This document shows, one piece after another, positions 1 to 7,635 of a stretch of DNA of 64,000 nt. A program made the translations under genes and the position numbers. The notes under the pieces were generated by a model. The model worked only from the letters and a program-made list of their open reading frames with translations. It was not told the DNA's origin and made no database searches. Location: assembly GCF_013410955.1 (NCBI RefSeq), contig NZ_JACCCG010000002.1, forward strand, positions 186,001 through 250,000, read 5' to 3'. The stretch is from Microbacterium sp. AK009. Its GTDB lineage: Bacteria > Actinomycetota > Actinomycetes > Actinomycetales > Microbacteriaceae. Each line of letters begins with the position of its first letter. Position 1 is the stretch's first letter.

Positions 1-200
1 GCGGGATCGACCGCCAGGATGCGGGTGTCGGCCACCCGGACGGCAGGCGTCACCACGCGCCGCGCGACCCGCACCGACACCACGGCGAGCACACCGACGG
101 CGGCGGCGAGGGCAGCGCTGAGGATGGCGACCGCAGCCCGGACTCCACCTGCGAACCCGGGTGTGGCGCCGGAGGGTGCGGCGCGCCTGGAGTCGACCAT
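1..200 (-). CDS. Partial membrane-anchored protein, N-terminal end only (probable alpha/beta-hydrolase family)
   Basis: The reverse strand reads in frame from an ATG at 200 to the window edge, giving 66 codons. Residues about 20-45 form one hydrophobic helix rich in Ala, Val and Leu, followed by Arg-rich segments and the motif ADTRILAVD. The layout fits a single membrane anchor followed by an extracytoplasmic domain. The RVADTRILAVD tail resembles the start of an actinobacterial alpha/beta hydrolase family, but no catalytic motif lies inside the window, so the function is inferred. It is divergent from the DUF3000 gene, with 25 bases between the two starts. Confidence 0.55.
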   Translation of the reverse strand, partial: MVDSRRAAPSGATPGFAGGVRAAVAILSAALAAAVGVLAVVSVRVARRVVTPAVRVADTRILAVDP

Positions 201-213
201 CGAGCGATCACTC

Positions 214-219
214 TAGTCT
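214..219 (+). promoter_or_regulatory. -10 element (TAGTCT) of the DUF3000 gene, leaderless arrangement
   Basis: TAGTCT is followed by six bases and then the GTG start at 226, with no Shine-Dalgarno sequence between. This spacing predicts transcription starting at or next to the start codon. Confidence 0.5.
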
Positions 220-225
220 GTCCGC

Positions 226-813
226 GTGGCTGACCAAGGAACCCCGGCGACGACGGCGTTCGCTCTCGCCGCGGAGGCCGTGCGGGCGACGACGTTCCGA
301 GAGGACTTCGTGGTGCGGGAGATCCCTGCGCCGGCGGGCCTCGCGCCCGACGCGATCGCGCTCGCCGGAGACGTGCGGCCAGACGACGACGGCGTGGATT
401 CACCCTACGGAACGGGCCGCTTCATCCTTCTTCACGACGAGTCCGAACCGGCGGCGTGGGGAGGGCCGTGGCGCATCGTCTGCTTCGCACAGGCACCTCT
501 GGAAGCCGACATCGGTGTGGATCCGCTGCTGGCCGACGTGGCCTGGTCGTGGCTGATCGACGCCCTCGACTCGCGTCACGCCGCGTACCATTCGGCATCG
601 GGCACCGCGACCAAGACCCTGTCGAAGGGTTTCGGTTCGCTCGCGGAGGAGGGGGACGGCGCCCAGATCGAGCTGCGGGCGTCCTGGTCTCCGGACGGCG
701 ACATGACCCTGCATGTGGAAGCCTGGAGCGAACTGGTCTGCATGCTCGCCGGGCTCCCGCCGGGGTCGGAGGGCATTGCGGTCTTCGGTCCCCGGAGGAC
801 GATGCGTGACTGA
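226..813 (+). CDS. DUF3000 domain-containing protein
   Basis: This 195-residue protein begins with an Ala-rich helix and the segment FREDFVVREIPAPAGLAP, typical of the DUF3000 family of actinobacteria. The family has no established biochemical role. The protein looks soluble, with no signal peptide or membrane helix. The GTG start is supported by a TAGTCT -10 element six bases upstream and by the absence of a ribosome binding site, so it is probably leaderless. Its end overlaps the RNase D gene by 8 bases, so the two are almost certainly co-transcribed and translationally coupled. DUF3000 next to an HRDC/RNase D gene is a recurrent pairing in Actinobacteria. Confidence 0.85.
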   Translation: MADQGTPATTAFALAAEAVRATTFREDFVVREIPAPAGLAPDAIALAGDVRPDDDGVDSPYGTGRFILLHDESEPAAWGGPWRIVCFAQAPLEADIGVDPLLADVAWSWLIDALDSRHAAYHSASGTATKTLSKGFGSLAEEGDGAQIELRASWSPDGDMTLHVEAWSELVCMLAGLPPGSEGIAVFGPRRTMRD

Positions 814-2005
814 CTACACCGTGATCGCGGACGCGGGCTCCTTCGCGCGCGCCGTCTCGGCTCTCCGGGACGCCGAGGGCCCGGTCGCCGTCGATGTCGA
901 GCGCGCCTCGGGTTTTCGTTACTCCCAGCGGGCCTACCTCATCCAGGTCCATCGCCGCGGCGCCGGGGTGCACCTGTTCGATCCGCCCGTCCTGGCGGAC
1001 TTCTCCGCCCTTCAGGAGGCCATCGGCGACGCCGAGTGGGTGCTGCACGCAGCCAGCCAAGACCTGCCGTCGCTTCGCGAATTGGGCCTCGAGCCCACCG
1101 AGATGTTCGACACCGAACTGGCGGCGCGTCTTCTGGGACACGAGCGGGTCGGGCTCGGCGCCGTCGTGGAGGACACTCTCGGCATCAGCCTGGCCAAGGC
1201 GCACTCGGCTGCGGACTGGTCGACCCGGCCTCTGCCCGACTCATGGCTGGAGTACGCCGCGCTGGACGTCGCGCATCTCATCGACGTCCGCGACGTCCTC
1301 GTGGCGGAGTTGGCGGAGCAGGGCAAGACCGAGTTCGCTCGCCAGGAGTTCGCCGCCGTGCTCGCCCGGGAGCCCAAGCCGGTGCGCGACGACCCCTGGC
1401 GACGCCTGAGCGGGCTGCACACCGTGCGGGGCCGCCGGGCGCTCGCCGTCGCCCGCGCCCTCTGGACGGCGCGGGAGGAGTACGCGCGGGAGCAGGATGT
1501 CGCACCGGGCCGCCTCGTCCCCGACCGTGCCCTCGTCGCGGCGATCCGCGCCGATCCCACCTCCAAGCAGGAACTGGCCGGCGTGAAGGAGTTCACCGGT
1601 CGCGCCAGCCGCAGCCAGCTGGACCGATGGTGGAACGCCATCCAGGAGGGTCGCACCGCCACCGACCTGCCGCCCGACCGCCTTCCCGGCACCGACACCG
1701 TTCCCCCGCCGCGCGTGTGGCCCGACCGCAACCCCGCCGCGGACGCGCGGTTGAAGGCCGCCCGCCCCGTGGTGGAGGAGCGCGCCGCCGCGCTCTCGAT
1801 GCCCACCGAGAACCTTCTGACCCCCGAACTCCTGCGCCGCGTCGCCTGGGCGCCGCCCGCCGAGATCACCGCGGCGACACTCGGGGAATTCCTGCGATCT
1901 CTCGGCGCCCGGCCATGGCAGATTGACCAGACTGCACAGATCATCGCCAATGCCTTTGTCGAATCCGTGCAAAACGGCTCGACGGCCCCGGAGAGCACTT
2001 CGTAG
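806..2005 (+). CDS. rnd: Ribonuclease D / HRDC domain-containing protein
   Basis: This 399-residue protein has an N-terminal DEDD-type 3'-5' exonuclease domain (about residues 1-190). AVDVERASG carries the first acidic pair, HAASQDLPSL the second motif, and the region around YAALDVAHL the last motif. One or two HRDC-type helical domains follow. RNase D enzymes trim 3' ends of tRNA and other structured RNAs. The upstream reading frame stays open, but the GTG at 806 is preceded by GGAGGA at 794-799 and lies inside the end of the DUF3000 gene, so I chose it. The beta-oxidation genes follow 76 bases downstream with their own ribosome binding site. Confidence 0.88.
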   Translation: MTDYTVIADAGSFARAVSALRDAEGPVAVDVERASGFRYSQRAYLIQVHRRGAGVHLFDPPVLADFSALQEAIGDAEWVLHAASQDLPSLRELGLEPTEMFDTELAARLLGHERVGLGAVVEDTLGISLAKAHSAADWSTRPLPDSWLEYAALDVAHLIDVRDVLVAELAEQGKTEFARQEFAAVLAREPKPVRDDPWRRLSGLHTVRGRRALAVARALWTAREEYAREQDVAPGRLVPDRALVAAIRADPTSKQELAGVKEFTGRASRSQLDRWWNAIQEGRTATDLPPDRLPGTDTVPPPRVWPDRNPAADARLKAARPVVEERAAALSMPTENLLTPELLRRVAWAPPAEITAATLGEFLRSLGARPWQIDQTAQIIANAFVESVQNGSTAPESTS

Positions 2006-2081
2006 GTTGCGCCCAACCGATTCCCCGCGGTTTCGGCGGCCGACCTACGCTCGCTCACATCCCTGATCTTTGGAGGCTTAA

Positions 2082-3287
2082 GTGGCCGAGCTTTCGGACG
2101 TCTTCTTCGTCGACGGTATGCGTACCCCCTTCGGGCGCGCCGGCGAGAAGGGCATGTACTGGAACACCCGGGCTGATGATCTCGCCGTGAAGGCGACCAT
2201 CGGGCTCATGGAGCGCAACCCTTCGGTGCCGAAGGACCGCATCGACGATGTCGCCATCGCGGCGACCTCCCAGACCGGCGACCAGGGTCTCACCCTCGGT
2301 CGCAGCGTCGCCCTCCTCGCGGGGCTGCCGCAGACCGTCCCCGGTCTCGCGATCGACCGGATGTGCGCCGGCGCGATGACGAGCGTCACGACGATGGGCG
2401 CCTCCATCGGCGTCGGGATGTACGACCTCGCGCTCGCAGGTGGCGTCGAGCACATGGGGCACCACCCCATCGGCGGCAACGCCGACCCGAACCCCCGCTT
2501 CGTCGCGGAGAAGATGGTCGACCCGGGCGCCCTCAACATGGGTGTCACGGCGGAGCGGATCTTCGACCGCTTCCCCCACCTCACCAAGGAGCGCTCCGAC
2601 CGGTACGGCATGCTGAGCCAGCGCAAGGTGCAGGCCGCCTACGACGCCGGCAAGATCCAGTCCGACCTCGTCCCGGTGGCGATCAAGGGCGCGGACGGCG
2701 CGTGGGGCCTGGCCACCGAGGACGAGGGGCGCCGCCCTCAGACCACGATGGAAGACCTCGCGGGGCTGAAGACGCCGTTCCGCGCGCACGGCCGCGTGAC
2801 GGCCGGAACCTCCTCGCCGCTCACCGACGGCGCCACGATGTCGCTCCTGGCCGGCGGCGCCGCCGTCAAGGAGCTCGGTCTTCGCCCGAAGATGCGAATG
2901 GTCTCGTTCGGCTTCGCCGGCGTCCAGCCGGAGATCATGGGCATCGGCCCGATCCCGTCCACGGAGAAGGCGCTGAAGCGGGCCGGACTGAAGATCGATG
3001 ACATCGGTCTGTTCGAACTGAACGAAGCCTTCGCGATCCAGGTCATCTCCTTCCTCGACCACTTCGGCATCGCCGACGATGACCCCCGTGTGAACCCCTG
3101 GGGCGGAGCGATCGCCTTCGGACACCCGCTCGCTGCATCCGGTGTGCGCCTGATGATCCAGCTCGCCGCCCAGTTCGCCGAGCGGCCCGACGTCCGGTAC
3201 GGACTGACGGCGATGTGCGTGGGCCTCGGTCAGGGCGGCTCGGTCATCTGGGAGAACCCCCACTACGACGGCAAGAAGCGCAAGTAA
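2082..3287 (+). CDS. fadA: Acetyl-CoA C-acyltransferase (3-ketoacyl-CoA thiolase)
   Basis: This 401-residue thiolase catalyses thiolytic cleavage of 3-ketoacyl-CoA, the last step of fatty-acid beta-oxidation. Visible motifs are the nucleophile Cys95 in RMCAGAM, NEAFA near residue 313, the catalytic His in GHPLAASG, and the second active-site Cys379 in AMCVGLGQGG. The length is usual for the family. The GTG start is preceded by TTTGGAGG at a suitable distance. It lies 12 bases upstream of fadB. The pair corresponds to the beta and alpha subunits of a trifunctional-type beta-oxidation complex. Confidence 0.95.
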   Translation: MAELSDVFFVDGMRTPFGRAGEKGMYWNTRADDLAVKATIGLMERNPSVPKDRIDDVAIAATSQTGDQGLTLGRSVALLAGLPQTVPGLAIDRMCAGAMTSVTTMGASIGVGMYDLALAGGVEHMGHHPIGGNADPNPRFVAEKMVDPGALNMGVTAERIFDRFPHLTKERSDRYGMLSQRKVQAAYDAGKIQSDLVPVAIKGADGAWGLATEDEGRRPQTTMEDLAGLKTPFRAHGRVTAGTSSPLTDGATMSLLAGGAAVKELGLRPKMRMVSFGFAGVQPEIMGIGPIPSTEKALKRAGLKIDDIGLFELNEAFAIQVISFLDHFGIADDDPRVNPWGGAIAFGHPLAASGVRLMIQLAAQFAERPDVRYGLTAMCVGLGQGGSVIWENPHYDGKKRK

Positions 3288-3299
3288 GGGCACGCGAAG

Positions 3300-5447
3300 A
3301 TGACGAACTACAGCGATATCGACTTCTCCCCCCTGTCCGCCCTCACCGACGATGAGGTGGTGACCCACTCCCCCGTCCGCGACATCCGTCTGCCCTCGGG
3401 CAAGGTGCTCGCCCTGATCACTCTGGACAACGGGCGGGACCACACCCGCCCGAACACCCTCGGCCCGGCCACCCTCACCGAGCTCGGTGAGACGCTGACG
3501 GCGCTGAAGAAGCGAGCGGATGCCGGTGAGATCGACGCCGTCGCGATCACCGGCAAGCAGTACATCCTGGCCGCCGGCGCCGACCTGAGCGACATCACGA
3601 AGGTCGAATCGCGCGACACCGCGAAGCTGGTGGCGCAGCTGGGTCACCACGTCCTCGGCATGCTCTCCGAGCTCGGTGTGCCCTCCTTCGCCTTCGTCAA
3701 CGGGCTCGCCCTCGGCGGCGGCCTGGAGATCGCACTGAACTCGACCTACCGCACCGTCGATGCGTCCGCCGCGGCGATCGCCCTCCCCGAGGTCTTCCTC
3801 GGCATCATCCCCGGATGGGGCGGCGCGTACCTGCTGCCGAACCTCATCGGCATCGAGAACGCTCTCGAGGTCGTGATCTCGAACCCGCTGAAGCAGAACC
3901 GGATGCTGAAGCCCCAGCAGGCGTACGACTACGGCATCGTCGACGCCATCTTCCCCGCGGCGAACTTCCTCGAGGATTCGCTGCGCTGGGCCGACGGGGT
4001 GCTCGGCGGCCGCAAGGTCGAGCGTAAGAACGAGCCGGGCAAGATCGAGCGCCTGACCAAATGGCCGATCGCGATCAAGATGGCCCGCGGCATGCTCGAA
4101 TCGAAGATCGGCACCGTGCCGCGCTCGCCCTACGTCGCGCTCGATCTGCTGGACAAGGCCAAGTCCGGAACGAGGGCCGAGGGATTCGCCCGGGAGGACG
4201 AAGCCCTTGCGGACCTCGTGGTGGGCGACCAGTTCGCGGCGTCGATGTATGCGTTCGATCTCGTGCAGAAGCGCGCGAAGCGCCCCGTCGGCGCCCCCGA
4301 CAAGGCCCTGGCGAAGCCGGTGACCAAGGTCGGGATCATCGGCGCGGGACTGATGGCCAGCCAGTTCGCGCTCCTGTTCGTGCGGAAGCTCCAGGTTCCC
4401 GTCCTCATCACCGACCTGGATCAGGCGCGCGTCGACAAGGGCGTCGCCTACATCCACGACGAGATCGGCAAGCTGGAGGCCAAGGGGCGTCTGGACGCCG
4501 ACTCCGCCAACCGCCTGCGCGCGCTCGTGACGGGGACGACCGACAAGAGCCTGTACGCCGACTGCGACTTCGTCATCGAGGCGGTTTTCGAGGAGGTCGG
4601 GGTCAAGCAGGCCGTGTTCGCCGAGATCGAAGCGGTCGTCGCCGAGGACGCGATCCTCGCGACCAACACCTCGTCCCTCTCGGTCGAGGAGATCGGCGCG
4701 AAGCTCGCGCACCCCGATCGCCTCGTCGGGTTCCACTTCTTCAACCCGGTCGCGGTCATGCCTCTCATCGAGATCGTCACGACACCGAAGACCTCCGACG
4801 CGGCGCTGTCCACCGCGTTCGTCGTCGCGAAGGGGCTCGGCAAGAACGCGGTACTGACCGCCGATGCGCCCGGCTTCGTCGTCAACCGTCTGCTGGCCAA
4901 GGTCATGGGCGAAGCCGCACGCGCGGTGTACGAGGGCACCCCCGTCGTCGACGTCGAGAAGGCCTTCGCGCCGCTGGGGCTTCCGATGGGCCCGTTCCAG
5001 CTGATCGACCTCGTGGGATGGAAGGTCGCCGCGCACGTGCAGGACACCATGGTGCGCGCGTTCCCCGATCGGTTCTACGCCAACGAGAACTTTCACGCCC
5101 TGGCGGAGCTGTCCGAGGTGGTCGAGAAGGACAAGTCGGGCCGGGTCACCGGCTTCACCAAGGCCGCGGAGAAGGTCCTCAGAGGCCATGTGGGTGACAG
5201 CCCGGCCTCGGCCGACACCATCCTCACCCGCGTCCAGGACGGACTCGCACAGGAGATCCGCATCATGCTCGATGAGAACGTCGTGCCGGCCGTCGAGGAC
5301 ATCGACCTGTGCCTCATCCTGGGGGCCGGCTGGCCGTTCATCGACGGGGGCGCATCTCCCTACCTCGATCGCGAAGGGGCGTCCCAGCGCGTGTTCGGCG
5401 ACACCTTCCATCACCCGCCGATCCGCGGTGTCGCGTCGCGGGGTTGA
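3300..5447 (+). CDS. fadB: Fatty-acid oxidation complex alpha subunit: enoyl-CoA hydratase / 3-hydroxyacyl-CoA dehydrogenase
   Basis: This 715-residue fusion protein starts with a crotonase fold (about residues 1-300). It includes an oxyanion-hole segment (AAGADLSDI) and the NGLALGGGLEIAL motif, followed by PEVFLGIIPGWGG. From about residue 342 a Rossmann fold begins with KVGIIGAGLMA, followed by the 3-hydroxyacyl-CoA dehydrogenase motif GFHFFNPVAVMPL and a C-terminal helical domain. It hydrates enoyl-CoA and oxidises 3-hydroxyacyl-CoA, feeding the thiolase encoded just upstream. A strong hairpin terminator follows 12 bases after the stop and is shared with dxs on the other strand. Confidence 0.95.
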   Translation: MTNYSDIDFSPLSALTDDEVVTHSPVRDIRLPSGKVLALITLDNGRDHTRPNTLGPATLTELGETLTALKKRADAGEIDAVAITGKQYILAAGADLSDITKVESRDTAKLVAQLGHHVLGMLSELGVPSFAFVNGLALGGGLEIALNSTYRTVDASAAAIALPEVFLGIIPGWGGAYLLPNLIGIENALEVVISNPLKQNRMLKPQQAYDYGIVDAIFPAANFLEDSLRWADGVLGGRKVERKNEPGKIERLTKWPIAIKMARGMLESKIGTVPRSPYVALDLLDKAKSGTRAEGFAREDEALADLVVGDQFAASMYAFDLVQKRAKRPVGAPDKALAKPVTKVGIIGAGLMASQFALLFVRKLQVPVLITDLDQARVDKGVAYIHDEIGKLEAKGRLDADSANRLRALVTGTTDKSLYADCDFVIEAVFEEVGVKQAVFAEIEAVVAEDAILATNTSSLSVEEIGAKLAHPDRLVGFHFFNPVAVMPLIEIVTTPKTSDAALSTAFVVAKGLGKNAVLTADAPGFVVNRLLAKVMGEAARAVYEGTPVVDVEKAFAPLGLPMGPFQLIDLVGWKVAAHVQDTMVRAFPDRFYANENFHALAELSEVVEKDKSGRVTGFTKAAEKVLRGHVGDSPASADTILTRVQDGLAQEIRIMLDENVVPAVEDIDLCLILGAGWPFIDGGASPYLDREGASQRVFGDTFHHPPIRGVASRG

Positions 5448-5459
5448 CCGCCCGGTGTC

Positions 5460-5499
5460 ATGAGGATGGCCCCCAGCTCACGCTGGGGGCCATCCTCAT
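5460..5499. terminator. Bidirectional intrinsic terminator between fadB and dxs
   Basis: A perfect 18-bp stem (5460-5477 pairing with 5482-5499) encloses a 4-base loop. It sits between two convergent genes, 12 bases past the fadB stop and about 36 bases past the dxs stop. There is no long U tract, as is common in high-GC actinobacteria. Confidence 0.8.
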
Positions 5500-5535
5500 G
5501 GTCCGTCGGCGGGGCCTCTCAGCTCCCGGCAGTCG

Positions 5536-7494
5536 TCACTTCTCCGCGTCGCTGAGCCGCGCGGGCTCGGCGAGCCAGAGCGACCCGTCGTCGCCGCTCG
5601 GACGCGCGACCGGGATGCGCGTGCCCAGCACCTGCGAGACGACGTCCTGCGCGATCTTGGTCGCGGTGAGCCCGGCGTCCTCCAGGATCTGCTCCCGGCT
5701 GGCGTGGTCGATGAACTCATCGGGCAGGCCCAGCTCGTCCACCGCGGTGTCGATCCCCGATTCCCGGAGCACCTGCCGCACGCGCGTGCCGATGCCACCG
5801 ACCCGGATGCCGTCTTCGATCGTGATGACCAGGCGGTGGGACGCTGCGAGGTCGACGATGGAGGGCTGCACGGGCACGACCCAGCGGGGGTCGATGACGG
5901 TCGCGCCGATCCCCTGGGCGCGCAGGCGATCCGCGACATCCATCGCCAGATGCGCCATGGGTCCGATACCGATGATGAGGACGTCCTGAGCGTCCGAACG
6001 CGACAGGACGTCCACGCCGTCCGCCAGACGCTCGATCGCCGGCAGGTCGGGGCTGACGTTCCCCTTCGGGAACCGCACCACCGTCGGGGCGTCCTCCACC
6101 GCGACGGCCTCACGGAACTCTTCACGCAGACGCTCGGCGTCGCGAGGCGCGGCGATGCGGATGTGCGGCACGATCTGCAGCATCGCCAGATCCCACATCC
6201 CGTGGTGGCTCGGCCCGTCGGGCCCGGTGACGCCCGCGCGGTCGAGGACGAAGGTGACGCCTGCGCGGTGCAGCGCGACATCCATCATCACCTGGTCGAA
6301 TGCGCGATTCATGAACGTCGCGTAGATGGCCACCACCGGATGCAGACCGCCGAACGCCAGACCCGCGGCGGACGCCGCGGCGTGCTGCTCGGCGATGCCG
6401 ACGTCGTAGACGCGGTCGGGGAACCGCTGCGCGAACGGCAGCATGCCGGTCGGACGGAGCATGGCCGCGGTCATCCCGATGATCTCGGGACGCTCCTCGC
6501 CCACTGCGACGAGCTCCTCGGCGAAGACGTCGGTCCAGAGCGTTCCGGAGCCGCCGCCCAGAGGCTCACCGGTGACGGGGTCGATGCGGCCCACGGCATG
6601 GAACTGGTCGGCCACGTCGTTGCGGGCCGGCTCGTAGCCGCGGCCCTTCTCGGTGATGGCATGGACGATCACGGGAGCGCCGTGCGCCTTGGCCAGCTCC
6701 AGCGTCTCGATCATCGCCTCGAGGTCGTGCCCGTCGACAGGACCGAGGTACTTTATGTCGAGATTGGAATACAGCGCCTCGTTGTTGATGAACCGCGCGA
6801 GGAAGCCGTGGGTGCCCCCGCGGACGCCGCGATACAGAGCGCGGGCGGCGGGACCGAGGCGACGGAAGAGGTCGGCCGACCCCCGTGCCAGCGTCTCGTA
6901 GCCCTCCGTCGTGCGGACACGGTTCAGAAACCGCGCCATGCCACCGATCGTCGGGGCGTACGACCGTCCGTTGTCGTTGACGATGATGACCAGGTTCCGG
7001 TCGTTGTCGTCCGTGATGTTGTTCAGGGCCTCCCACGTCATGCCGCCCGTGAGCGAGCCGTCCCCGACGACAGCCACCACGTGGCGATCCCGACGGCCGG
7101 TCCGACTGAGCGCCCGTGAGACGCCGTCGGCCCAGCTCAGCGAACTGGACGCGTGAGAGGACTCCACGACGTCGTGGACGCTCTCGGAGCGCTGCGGGTA
7201 CCCCGCCAGGCCGCCGCGTGAGCGCAGCTGGGAGAAGTCCTGACGTCCGGTGAGGAGCTTGTGCACGTACGACTGATGACCGGTGTCGAAGATCACCGGA
7301 TCCTGCGGGGAATCGAAGACCCGGTGAAGCGCGATCGTGAGTTCCACCGCCCCGAGGTTGGGTCCGAGATGTCCGCCCGTGCGGGAGACATTCTCGACCA
7401 GGAAGGCGCGGATCTCCGCGGCCAGTTCGTTGAGCTGTTCGATGCTGAGCCCGTCGAGGTCACGAGGGTTCGAGATCGTGTCGAGGATCGCCAC
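5536..7494 (-). CDS. dxs: 1-deoxy-D-xylulose-5-phosphate synthase
   Basis: This 652-residue thiamine-diphosphate enzyme makes DXP from pyruvate and glyceraldehyde-3-phosphate, the first step of the MEP isoprenoid pathway. Diagnostic segments are GGHLGPNLGAVELTIALH near the N-terminus, DTGHQSYVHKLL, the ThDP-binding GDGSLTGGM near residue 143, and the transketolase-like central domain with IYATFMNRAFDQ and GVTGPDGPSHHG. The length is usual. A ribosome binding site AAAGGAGA lies just upstream of the ATG at 7494. The gene is probably monocistronic: an aconitase terminator lies upstream and a shared terminator lies downstream. Confidence 0.96.
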   Translation of the reverse strand: MAILDTISNPRDLDGLSIEQLNELAAEIRAFLVENVSRTGGHLGPNLGAVELTIALHRVFDSPQDPVIFDTGHQSYVHKLLTGRQDFSQLRSRGGLAGYPQRSESVHDVVESSHASSSLSWADGVSRALSRTGRRDRHVVAVVGDGSLTGGMTWEALNNITDDNDRNLVIIVNDNGRSYAPTIGGMARFLNRVRTTEGYETLARGSADLFRRLGPAARALYRGVRGGTHGFLARFINNEALYSNLDIKYLGPVDGHDLEAMIETLELAKAHGAPVIVHAITEKGRGYEPARNDVADQFHAVGRIDPVTGEPLGGGSGTLWTDVFAEELVAVGEERPEIIGMTAAMLRPTGMLPFAQRFPDRVYDVGIAEQHAAASAAGLAFGGLHPVVAIYATFMNRAFDQVMMDVALHRAGVTFVLDRAGVTGPDGPSHHGMWDLAMLQIVPHIRIAAPRDAERLREEFREAVAVEDAPTVVRFPKGNVSPDLPAIERLADGVDVLSRSDAQDVLIIGIGPMAHLAMDVADRLRAQGIGATVIDPRWVVPVQPSIVDLAASHRLVITIEDGIRVGGIGTRVRQVLRESGIDTAVDELGLPDEFIDHASREQILEDAGLTATKIAQDVVSQVLGTRIPVARPSGDDGSLWLAEPARLSDAEK

Positions 7495-7590
7495 AGGTCT
7501 CCTTTCGCCGGGAAATCCGTCGTCCCCGGGCGAGGAGACGGATGCGCGTGGTGCGAGTCTAACGCCGCCCGGGTCGGGGTGACGCGGAAG

Positions 7591-7620
7591 CGCCCGGCCG
7601 GTTTCGACGCCGGCCGGGCG
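7591..7620 (-). terminator. Intrinsic terminator downstream of acnA
   Basis: A perfect 11-bp GC-rich stem (7591-7601 with 7610-7620) has an 8-base loop. It lies 15 bases beyond the aconitase stop and upstream of dxs, so it isolates the two transcription units. Confidence 0.7.
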
Positions 7621-7635
7621 CGTGGTCGCCGATGC

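Noticed and set aside
2055..5414. An open frame of 1119 codons on the reverse strand
   Set aside because: It lies exactly antisense to fadA and fadB, which have full family motifs. The translation is Arg/Asp/His-rich without any domain, a usual artefact of GC-rich codon use.
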